Below are positions 43,200 to 50,189 of a stretch of 51,663 bases of DNA, piece after piece (the first letter of the stretch is position 1; each line of letters begins with the position of its first letter). Under the pieces are notes generated by a model that saw only the letters and a list, made by a program, of their open reading frames with translations, was not told the origin of the DNA and made no database searches. A program made the position numbers and the translations under genes. Source of the stretch: Nitrospirota bacterium (GTDB taxonomy: Bacteria; Nitrospirota; Nitrospiria; Nitrospirales; Nitrospiraceae); the NCBI GenBank assembly GCA_018971525.1, contig JAGXAR010000025.1, positions 1-51,663 on the forward strand, written 5' to 3'.

Positions 43200-43868
43200 A
43201 TGCGAATCCTCTTCATCATGGCTACTATCGCGATCATGGCGCTCGTGGGCTGTACCACGCCACCGGCCGAACGTCCTCGCGCATCGGCACCGGAGGCGCG
43301 CCCCTGTTGTCGATCCGTTGAACCCGCACCGAGCCGGACCGCAATTGTGCGGACAGCGGCCAAGCTCGTGGGCGCCAAAACGATTGAGAGCCAGGGCCGG
43401 CGCATCGCCTACGACTGCGCCGGGGTGACCCGCGCGATTTTCCTCAAACACGGGATCGATCTCTATAGCGGTGAACCCATCGACCCTCACGCCAACGGCG
43501 TCCGGATCATCCATGCACACATACGGCAACAGGGCACGTTCCACCAGGGACCGGTTGTCCATCCAGGCGACCTCGTGTTTTTCGATAACACCTGGGACTT
43601 CAACAGAGACGGCAAGGTGAACGATCCGTTGACACACGTGGGAATCGTCGAACGACAGGAACCGGATGGCACCGTCGTCTTCATCAGTCGCGTAGCCGGC
43701 GCCGTCGAACGCTACCATATGAATCTCGCCCTCCCGCACGTCCACAAAACCGCCGATGGCCGAATCCTCAATGACTATCTTCGCCGCAAGGATGTCATCG
43801 ACCCAGCCGATACCGGCTACCTCACGGGGGAGCTTTTTGCGCAGTTCGCCACTCGGATTGGACAGTAG
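43200..43868 (+). CDS. NlpC/P60-like cysteine peptidase lipoprotein with calcium loop
   Basis: A lipobox ALVGC (Cys 18), then a cysteine-peptidase fold: catalytic Cys 73 in YDCAGVTR and His 146 in DPLTHVGIV, with GDLVFFDNTW before it. This matches NlpC/P60 amidases that cut cell-wall peptides. An EF-hand-like loop DFNRDGKVND sits between strand and histidine, suggesting a calcium-stabilised site; this insert is found in a minority of the family. The ATG at 43200 is used; a GTG at 43191 overlaps the previous stop. It is probably co-transcribed with the AAA+ gene. Confidence 0.82.
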   Translation: MRILFIMATIAIMALVGCTTPPAERPRASAPEARPCCRSVEPAPSRTAIVRTAAKLVGAKTIESQGRRIAYDCAGVTRAIFLKHGIDLYSGEPIDPHANGVRIIHAHIRQQGTFHQGPVVHPGDLVFFDNTWDFNRDGKVNDPLTHVGIVERQEPDGTVVFISRVAGAVERYHMNLALPHVHKTADGRILNDYLRRKDVIDPADTGYLTGELFAQFATRIGQ

Positions 43869-44027
43869 AGGGATCGTCTTCCGTTCGTGTGGCCTCTCCC
43901 CCTAGGCAAATTACCAACTCGCGCTATACTTCAAGCATCTAGTCTGTTTCATCGCACTTATTCGCTCTGAATACTGAATGATTCAACGCAGCGCAATGCA
44001 CCGTGCGGCATAGTCCAAGGAGGGACG

Positions 44028-44192
44028 ATGGGACAGACAGCAACCTATTGCAGCGACTGTTACAACAAGGTGGGACGGGCTCAGGATGCTCAGATCAAAG
44101 CGGCGGAGAGCGACGGCAAGGTCCCGATGACAAAAGAAGGAACCTGTTGTTCGTGCAAGAATGCCACAGTCGTGGTCTATTTCGAGGGATAG
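44028..44192 (+). CDS. Small zinc-ribbon-like protein (54 residues)
   Basis: An AAGGAGG site lies five bases before the ATG, and the frame encodes 54 residues with two cysteine pairs: YCSDC near the start and CCSC after residue 38. The layout fits a small zinc ribbon or treble-clef knuckle. Function unknown. The good ribosome binding site and the codon use support a real gene. It lies just ahead of the duplicated unknown-family genes and could share their transcript. Confidence 0.7.
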   Translation: MGQTATYCSDCYNKVGRAQDAQIKAAESDGKVPMTKEGTCCSCKNATVVVYFEG

Positions 44193-44253
44193 CACGGCCT
44201 CTCGCATCGACGTGGCGACTCGCATCGTGCGATGGCCCTGCTACACTTACCGT

Positions 44254-44688
44254 ATGGCGACGTCGTCACCTTCCACTCCGACTGCCCACACCGATCCTCT
44301 ACGCCGCACCATGCTGGAGGTACGCCAGAAACTCTTGTCTCTCTATAGCGCGTTGATTGTAGCGGAGCAACTCACCTACGAACGCATCCACGGCCGCGTC
44401 GACTCGACGGACGAGCTTCTCCGATTGGTGCTCAACGATCCCTGGTTCACATGGCTCTGCCCCGTTTTGGATCTGCTGCTCCGGATCGATCAACTCCTGG
44501 GCGACGACGCGTTTGACATCACCCATGAAAACGTCGAACACCTTGTGGCCGAGGTGCGCACCTTGACCCGCCCGTCGATTGAGGGCGACGGATTCGAGCG
44601 CGCCTACTACGAGGCCCTTCATCGAGCCCCTGATGTGGTGCTCGCCCACTTCCAGGTCGCGCGAGCCCTGCAGGCAAAAGCCGCGTAA
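44254..44688 (+). CDS. Conserved helical protein of unknown function, tandem copy 1
   Basis: A soluble, mostly helical protein of 144 residues with the core TYERIHGRVDSTDELLRLVL, NDPWFTWLCPVLDLLLRID and EGDGFERAYYEALHRAPDV. The same core is found in copy 2 (44850-45281) and, decayed, at 45347-45495. I do not recognise a named domain. There is no signal peptide or membrane helix, and the patterned Trp/Phe and acidic residues suggest a compact fold. The ATG at 44254 is chosen since upstream residues are not shared with copy 2. Confidence 0.78.
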   Translation: MATSSPSTPTAHTDPLRRTMLEVRQKLLSLYSALIVAEQLTYERIHGRVDSTDELLRLVLNDPWFTWLCPVLDLLLRIDQLLGDDAFDITHENVEHLVAEVRTLTRPSIEGDGFERAYYEALHRAPDVVLAHFQVARALQAKAA

Positions 44689-44849
44689 CTCCATCCGGCG
44701 CTAGCCACTCAGCCTCTTACCTCCTCCCCTCTTCACACGACACTGCAGCACACGACCCAACATGCCGATATTCATACAACGACCGATATCGACCTCTCGA
44801 AAAAAATTCGAAGGTCACCATTTTTGAAATAACCTGCTAAAATCATTTC

Positions 44850-45281
44850 ATGGCGCCTGTATCTCAGAAGACCTCGACCAGACAATCCTGCCCCCTCCGG
44901 AAGAAGCTCCTCGACGTCCGAGGCGGCCTCTTGGGCCTGCATAAGGCCCTCATCCTGGCAGAACAAGTGACCTATGAACGCATCAATGGCCGTGTCGCGT
45001 CAACCGGTCAACTGCTGCAATTGGTGTTGAACGATCCCTGGTTTACCTGGCTTCACCCCTTATCTCAGCTGGTGGTTCGTATCGACGACCTCTTGGATGA
45101 CGAGTCCGAGCTATCGCATGTTGAGGTGGAACACTTTCTGATAGAAGCCCGATCCCTTATCCGTCCCTCGGAGGAAGGAGACGGTTTCGAACGGAGCTAC
45201 TACGAAGCCCTTCAGAGGGAGCCGGACGTCATCTTCGCCCACGTCGAAGTGAAGAAACTTCTGACCAAGATCGCTGCGTAA
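44850..45281 (+). CDS. Conserved helical protein of unknown function, tandem copy 2
   Basis: A paralogue of the preceding gene, matching it along the whole length (RKKLLDVRGGLLGLHKALILAEQ, NDPWFTWLHPLSQLVVRID, EGDGFERSYYEALQREPDV). 143 residues, with no signal peptide. The roughly 160-base gap upstream is AT-richer than the genes and may hold its own promoter (a TAAAAT hexamer lies about 12 bases before the ATG, which is close). The duplication gave two intact copies and one remnant. Confidence 0.78.
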   Translation: MAPVSQKTSTRQSCPLRKKLLDVRGGLLGLHKALILAEQVTYERINGRVASTGQLLQLVLNDPWFTWLHPLSQLVVRIDDLLDDESELSHVEVEHFLIEARSLIRPSEEGDGFERSYYEALQREPDVIFAHVEVKKLLTKIAA

Positions 45282-45346
45282 TCCTCTCCCATTCCGGCGT
45301 CTCATCTGGTTCCTGCCCTCTGTCACCGCTCCAGAAAATAACCCAT

Positions 45347-45495
45347 TCCTCCTGATCGAAGTACGCCGTTGATCCTGCCCTCTGAGCCGGGTGACGGCTT
45401 GAAGCGAAGCTACAATGACGCGCTGCAGTGCAACCCATGGCGTCCTCATAGCCCTCTGTGAAATCAAGAAACTGCTCGCGCCATCCGTCCCTTAG
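45347..45495 (+). pseudogene. 3' remnant of a third tandem copy of the unknown family
   Basis: The DNA aligns with the last third of copy 2. One frame gives PSEPGDGLKRSYNDALQCNP, and after a one-base shift the other gives VLIAL then EIKKLLAPSVP and a TAG, against EGDGFERSYYEALQREPDVIF and EVKKLLTKIAA in copy 2. An in-frame TGA and the frameshift make it non-functional. The N-terminal two thirds are missing. Confidence 0.8.
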
Positions 45496-45540
45496 AGCAC
45501 GGCTCCGGCTTTCTGAAACACTCCGGGAGCAAGGAACAGG

Positions 45541-46689
45541 TTACCAGCGACGACCTGAGGCAAGGAGAGAAGACACTTCGGCGACAGGCAGCGGTTTGGC
45601 AAAGAAATAGCCTTGTCCGTATTCGCATCCGAGCGAGCGGAGGATCGTCAGGTGTTCGGCAGTTTCGACCCCTTCGGCGATCACCTGCCGCCCCAGCTGA
45701 TGCGCCAGGACGATGATGATTTTCACGATGGCGAGCGCGTCGTCATCGGCCCCCAGCCGCCGTACGAACGACTGATCGATCTTGAGGAACGTAATCGGCA
45801 ACTGATGGAGATAGCTCAAGGACGAATAGCCCGTGCCGAAATCGTCCAGACAGGTTTGGATCCGCAAAGATTCGATTTGTTTCAGCACCTCGGTGACCGC
45901 TTCGGGGTTCTGCATCATGTCCGATTCCGTGATTTCGATCTTGAGGCTCGACGCATCCACGCCCGTAGCCACCAAAGTATCGTTGACGAGCGCCGCCACA
46001 TCGGCGTCCGCAAAATGGCGGAGCGAAACATTTACACTCACGGTCAGCGGACGAACCTGTGGAAACTCAGCGTGCCAGGCCGTCAGCTGTCTGCAGGCTT
46101 CTCGAAAGCTCCACTCGCCAATCTTCGTCATCAGCCCCAATTCCGTCGCAATCTCCAGGAACACATCCGGCCTGGTAAGCCCGTACTCAGGATGCTCCCA
46201 GCGAAGCAACGCCTCGACCCCGGCGACATGGCCTGACTTCAATGCCACGATCGGTTGATACTGCAGCCGGAACTCCTGCCGCTCCAGCGCCTGACGAAGA
46301 TCGGCTTCCAGCTTCAAGCGGGCCATCGCCTGCTCATGCATGACCTTATCGAAAATCACGAACCCCGTCCGGCCGGAGGTTTTCGCCTGATGCATGGCGG
46401 TCGTCGCATCGCGCAGGAGATGTTCGCCGCTTTCATACCCCATGTTGCAGCACGTGAGGCCCATACTGGCCGTGAGAAATATCTCCCGGCCCTCGACCGT
46501 AAACGGCGTGGCGAATTCCTGCTGGAGACGATCGGCCACTCGCATCGCATTACCGACGGCTTTCAGGTTGTCCAGTAGGAATGCGAACTCGTCCCCTTCC
46601 ATCCGGGCCACCGTGTCGGCCGAACGCACGCGACGCAGAATCCGTTGACTCACCTCAATCAGCAAGCGATCTGCCGCCGCGAGTCCCAA
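45541..46689 (-). CDS. GGDEF/EAL part of a response regulator split by an in-frame stop
   Basis: This is the downstream part of a gene that also covers 46753-47262; both are in the same reading frame and are separated only by a TAA at 46753-46755. It starts (TTG) inside a GGDEF domain whose signature is EGDEF, so cyclase activity is doubtful. It then has a complete EAL domain with VEALLRW, DDFGTGYSSLSYL and EGVET, consistent with c-di-GMP phosphodiesterase activity. If translated on its own it would lack the receiver domain. Without the stop the whole protein would be 573 residues, REC-GGDEF-EAL, a standard build. Confidence 0.8.
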   Translation of the reverse strand: MGLAAADRLLIEVSQRILRRVRSADTVARMEGDEFAFLLDNLKAVGNAMRVADRLQQEFATPFTVEGREIFLTASMGLTCCNMGYESGEHLLRDATTAMHQAKTSGRTGFVIFDKVMHEQAMARLKLEADLRQALERQEFRLQYQPIVALKSGHVAGVEALLRWEHPEYGLTRPDVFLEIATELGLMTKIGEWSFREACRQLTAWHAEFPQVRPLTVSVNVSLRHFADADVAALVNDTLVATGVDASSLKIEITESDMMQNPEAVTEVLKQIESLRIQTCLDDFGTGYSSLSYLHQLPITFLKIDQSFVRRLGADDDALAIVKIIIVLAHQLGRQVIAEGVETAEHLTILRSLGCEYGQGYFFAKPLPVAEVSSLLASGRRW

Positions 46690-46752
46690 GCTGTCGTGGA
46701 CGACGCGGAACCCATCCAGATTGAGATAAAGCAGGGCAAACAGATGGCTGGA

Positions 46753-47262
46753 TTAACGACGGGTCTGCTGGTAGACCCGATCCAACCGGTCCAAAAACAG
46801 CGCGCGATTTGGAAGGCCGGTGAGCGAGTCGTGAAACGTTTCCAGGAACAGTCGCTGCTCGGCCTGCCGCTTTTCTTCGATCAACCGTCTTCTTTCAAGC
46901 GCCTGTGACACGGAATGACCCAGGCGGGCCAGGCGGTCTTTCAGGAGATAGTCGGTGGCACCGGCCTTCATACATTCCACCGCCATATCCTCGCCGATGC
47001 AGCCCGACACGACAATGAACGGAATATCGAGCCCCCGCTCTTTCATGAGACGTAGCGCGTCGCGCGCCGTAAACTGCGGCATGGAGAAATCCGAAAGAAT
47101 GAAATCCGGAGGCTGGTCGAGTTCGCGAAGATAGTCGGCTTTGGAATCGACACGGCGGAAGGCCGGTTCGAATCCGGCCTCACGGAGCACGTCGAGAATC
47201 AGTTCCGCATCATTCGTAGAGTCTTCGAGTAGAAGAAGGTTCAGGCTTGTTGGCATCGCCAT
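46753..47262 (-). CDS. Receiver-domain part of the split response regulator
   Basis: Residues 1-125 form a CheY-like receiver domain with the acidic pocket LEDSTNDAE, phospho-acceptor Asp in LSDFSMP and the conserved lysine in DYLLKD. It continues as a helical linker and the opening of a GGDEF domain (DSLTGLPNRALFLDRLDR) before a TAA codon. The DNA after the TAA goes on in frame with SSHLFALLYLNLDGFRVVHD, the normal next step of GGDEF, so the stop is a nonsense change (CAA to TAA fits). As it stands, this protein would be a receiver with a truncated output domain. Confidence 0.8.
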   Translation of the reverse strand: MAMPTSLNLLLLEDSTNDAELILDVLREAGFEPAFRRVDSKADYLRELDQPPDFILSDFSMPQFTARDALRLMKERGLDIPFIVVSGCIGEDMAVECMKAGATDYLLKDRLARLGHSVSQALERRRLIEEKRQAEQRLFLETFHDSLTGLPNRALFLDRLDRVYQQTRR

Positions 47263-47668
47263 TCAGCGCTGGTACAACGCTGTGCCTTTTCCCTTTAAGG
47301 GTTGCGCGAGCGGCAACCCCGCTCACAATATTCGAGCAGTATAGGACGAGATCCGTCGCCGACCAACGAAATGTTAAGAATCGTGCATCGCGGCAACAAG
47401 AGGGAACAGAGAAGGGGGCGCTAAATGTAGGCTAGACCGGTACGGAAAATATACAGGCAGCCTTTCCCTGTGTTTCAGACGCTCGCCTCCTTCCATGGCA
47501 AACCCCTTGCGTCAGACAGACCTGAGAGATTGTGCTTCCTTAGCCATCCTCGTGAAAGCATGCTTGGCAGACCTGAAAACTTGAGTCTCACCGCTCATAC
47601 CCGCAGCCACGGCTCAAATTCTCCTCACCATTAGCGATATACACTATAGTGCCAAAACGGAGATTACG
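47263..47668. other. Intergenic region between response regulator and PilZ pseudogene
   Basis: About 400 bases in a divergent arrangement, so it should hold promoters for both. A perfect 7-bp hairpin (GGGTTGC/GCAACCC at 47299-47319) lies in the putative leader of the response regulator. I see no gene or gene remnant. Confidence 0.5.
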
Positions 47669-48031
47669 ATGATGCAACCACGATGTCGCCTTCGAGTGCC
47701 AGTCGTATACCCGCCGGTATCCAAAGCGATAGCGCGAAGATGTGGTCTTGCTCGACCTCTCGCCCACTGGTTGTCGTATACGCAGCGACATCGCGCTGAA
47801 TGCGGAGGCCTATCTCGCACTACAGATTGAGATTTTTCAGGAACGAAGCCCCCTCTTGTGGAAGTCTCGGTGGTTCGCTGGCGTAAAGACGGCGACTACG
47901 GAAGAGAGCTTCTCCGGCACAGTCAGGGAGACCGTGAACGAGTCACAGATCATTTCGAGACCCTGCCACCGACGGAAATATCTGCCCATCCCGATTACGC
48001 GACGTCGACATTGAGCGTCGTCAGCTCCTAG
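47669..48031 (+). pseudogene. PilZ-domain protein gene with two compensating frameshifts
   Basis: Three pieces in two frames join into one PilZ-like protein. The first (from ATG 47669) reads CRLRVPVVYPPVSKAIAR; the second (from about 47742) VVLLDLSPTGCRIRSDIALN then AYLALQIEI; the third (from about 47855, back in the first frame) LVEVSVVRWRKDGDYGRELL through to a TAG at 48029-48031. R-x3-R, DLSxxG and the VVRW/G series are the c-di-GMP-binding PilZ hallmarks. Two indels near 47735 and 47845, of opposite sign, are needed. It follows the c-di-GMP-related response regulator gene on the other strand. Confidence 0.75.
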
Positions 48032-48130
48032 CCCTCATCTCGTGAGAAAGGCGCGATCCGAAGCTCGACGTTCGGAATCGAAGGCCGAAATGGTTTCCTC
48101 GCAATCTTCCTCACATTTCCAAAAATACGA

Positions 48131-48160
48131 AGGCGGTCGGCCCCAAAGGACCGACCGCCT
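48131..48160 (-). terminator. Intrinsic terminator of the His/Lys-rich protein gene
   Basis: A perfect 10-bp stem AGGCGGTCGG/CCGACCGCCT encloses a 10-base loop. On the minus strand it is followed by TCGTATTTTTGG, a T-rich but imperfect tract. It lies about 35 bases past the stop codon. Confidence 0.75.
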
Positions 48161-48196
48161 CGTTTCGAGCGTATGGCGCCCGCGTGACGCTACTGC

Positions 48197-48478
48197 TTAG
48201 TGCTTCTCGCCCTTGTCACCATCTTCTTGCTTGTCGCCATGCTTCTCCCGATCCTTGTGCTTCCCACCCTTCTTATGCTCGCCATCTTTCCGATGCTTTC
48301 CGCTCTTGCCATGCTTTTCCTTCTCTCCTTCGCCCTTGGGCGCTTCCACCGCTGGAGCAGGAGCGGCTGCCGGAGCCGTAACCTGAGGAGCCGGTGCTGC
48401 ATCCGGCGCTTGGGCCAAGGCACTGGTAAAGGCGTACAACACGGCGGCGGCCGTCAAAGAAGCCACTGTTCTGGTCAT
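48197..48478 (-). CDS. Small exported Lys/His/Gly-rich protein
   Basis: A signal peptide (cleavage near TSALAQ, residue 22) is followed by an Ala/Pro-rich stretch and a C-terminal half made mostly of Lys, His, Gly, Glu and Asp (GKHRKDGEHKKGGKHKDREK). Such tails bind metals or polyanions; both are only suggestions. The start at 48478 has GGAGG upstream; the frame is open 15 codons further without a site. It has its own terminator. The low complexity rules out family assignment. Confidence 0.75.
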   Translation of the reverse strand: MTRTVASLTAAAVLYAFTSALAQAPDAAPAPQVTAPAAAPAPAVEAPKGEGEKEKHGKSGKHRKDGEHKKGGKHKDREKHGDKQEDGDKGEKH

Positions 48479-48686
48479 GCTAATCCTCCCTGGGTTAGAT
48501 ACGAATGATGGGGTGGCAACCACCCCTGGCCTCTACCATCGCAAAGCCAATGCCACAGTTACGTCAGAAATCTCCTCACATTTCTCAAGAAAATAGAGGA
48601 CCAGGCCCTTCTTTGCGACAGATCCGCACAGTGGATGAGGCAATTTGGCTGGCTTACCATCCAACCCGCCTCAGTGGCCAAGATTG

Positions 48687-49124
48687 CTACAGTCGCCCTT
48701 CATCGAGTTCGATCATATCGACCCAGGTGGAGACGGGGGGAAGGGAGTTCGCAGGTACGCCGCGCTTTGTCGCCACTTCCTGCAGCCGCCCCTAAAACCG
48801 TTGCCGCGCGCCATCGTCCTCCGGCTTAGCCCCCAACAGATTGCGGGTAAAGAGGCGAATCTCCGCAGCTGTCACTTTTTTCCCATTTGCCACAACCCAC
48901 GCGAGCAAGTCCTCATCCGGCCCGCCCGCCAGCACTCGCTGCTCGAATGTCTTCGGATCAATCCGTAGAAACTCGACTAAGTGCTTATCGAACCCCACCG
49001 TAATGTAATTGTAGTCCTGAATCTTGCCTGCATGCCGCAAACGAATCTTGTCGATAAACCGCCCCAAATGGGCAATGCCGCCGAGAAGAAATTTTGGGCT
49101 ACGCGGATAGACGTGACTACGCAT
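48687..49124 (-). pseudogene. DUF5069 family protein gene with an in-frame TAG
   Basis: The first 110 residues (to a TAG at 48792-48794) match DUF5069: SPKFLLGGIAHLGRFIDKIR, YITVGFDKHLVEFLRID and GGPDEDLLAWV. Beyond the TAG the same frame continues for 34 codons as GRLQEVATKRGVPANSLPPV then TWVDMIELDEGRL and a TAG at 48687, which is just the C-terminal helix and DM-x-E-x-D end expected of DUF5069. CAG to TAG is the simplest change. The function of the family is unknown. If the stop is real, the product lacks its conserved C-terminus. Confidence 0.78.
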
Positions 49125-49185
49125 AGACTTTCGTGTCAGCGACAGAAGAAATGATTTCCAATTCTATTCTCCTCAACACCAGGAC

Positions 49186-49932
49186 CTATGACCTTGTTTG
49201 ATCGACAGTGGGCGGTATTGGACTCGGAGGTGGCGAACCTTCCGGCTCTTTTTCCTTCTTCTTCGCCTCTTCGAAGTTTTTCAATCCCTTGATCATTTGA
49301 TAAAGGGGGCGCACATTTCGCACAACACACAAACCAGGGAGCTGTGCTCCTGTTGCTCGATTTGGAATATATGCGGAGACAATTCCAATGGCTTGAACTT
49401 TATTGTCTTTGTTAATCGAGAATGCAGGGCCACCACTTACCCCATTAATGGCAACGCCATCGACAAAGTAAAAGTCCTCTGCTGCCGCCCAAGAGGAAGT
49501 GTTACCGGAAAAAAAACAAAGACTCGCAGATGCTATGGCAGGAAACCCCATCCATCCAATCTCCACTCCAACCTTGAGGTGCTTGTCTTCAGAAATTATT
49601 GGCAGAGGGTCTTTCGGAAATGGTAATTGCCCACCACGTATGACAATTGATGCAACATCACGACTATAATCGATGTCTATAATTCTGTCAGGGTGATTAA
49701 GGAAGATGGTTTCGCCTGACTTGAAATGCTGTATACGAATCGGCTGTTCCCAATAATGCGGGAAGTCAATTACATGAGCAGCAGTCGCAATCCCGAGAAG
49801 AGAATGATCTGCGGTGGTTGCGACGAGGAAACCTGTTCCTGAAGCCTGTGGCGTCGTGATCTTAACAACATAGGGTTCTACTTCTTCAAACGCTACGTAC
49901 CACGGAGTCTTTTCAGTTTTAGGTTTAGCCAT
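49186..49932 (-). CDS. Trypsin-like serine protease, cytoplasmic
   Basis: A chymotrypsin-fold peptidase with an intact triad: His 53 in TAAHV, Asp 92 in SRDVASI, Ser 166 in NGVSGGPAF. There is no signal peptide and no PDZ domain, so it probably acts in the cytoplasm, unlike most bacterial trypsin-like proteins. The C-terminus is a charged and Pro-rich tail (EEAKKKEKEPEGSPPP). The gene is visibly more AT-rich than its neighbours and has no operon partner, so recent acquisition is possible. AAGG precedes the ATG. Confidence 0.82.
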   Translation of the reverse strand: MAKPKTEKTPWYVAFEEVEPYVVKITTPQASGTGFLVATTADHSLLGIATAAHVIDFPHYWEQPIRIQHFKSGETIFLNHPDRIIDIDYSRDVASIVIRGGQLPFPKDPLPIISEDKHLKVGVEIGWMGFPAIASASLCFFSGNTSSWAAAEDFYFVDGVAINGVSGGPAFSINKDNKVQAIGIVSAYIPNRATGAQLPGLCVVRNVRPLYQMIKGLKNFEEAKKKEKEPEGSPPPSPIPPTVDQTRS

Positions 49933-50063
49933 GATCTAGCCTTACATCAGCTACTGTTGGTTGGTATTAGAACCGAGGCGATTGAGGGTACTGCGAGTGC
50001 CAATCTACGTCAAGTCAGCATTCCTTCCAATGGCATATAAATGCAGGAAGGGGAAGACATTCT

Positions 50064-50189
50064 CCAGGCCGCTCAAAAAGACTTTCCAGCTAGGCCTCAG
50101 CGAACGACAGCCTGAGGCGTACGGTTCTAGGTACGTTGAGGGTTTGAGCGAAGCAAGTACGCCGCTGGAAGGATTTTTCAACGGCCTGG
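50064..50189. repeat. Palindromic intergenic element, copy C
   Basis: The left arm CCAGGCCGCTCAAAAAG pairs with the right arm (complement CCAGGCCGTTGAAAAA, 50174-50189), and TTCCAGC with GCTGGAA. The interior shares GGCGTAC and GGTACGTTGAGG with copy B. The terminal sequence differs from the AGCAGGATGC ends of A and B, so it is a divergent member. The right arm contains the last four codons and the TGA of gltD. Confidence 0.75.

Noticed and set aside
46753-48794. Use of TAA/TAG as glutamine codons (altered genetic code)
   Set aside because: Both interrupted genes fit the idea, but many intact genes in the window end at TAA or TAG at the correct family length, and frameshifts nearby point to decay or errors instead.
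48505-48795. A 96-codon plus-strand frame between the His/Lys-rich gene and DUF5069
   Set aside because: The minus strand of the same stretch encodes the conserved C-terminus of the DUF5069 protein, so the plus-strand frame is a shadow.
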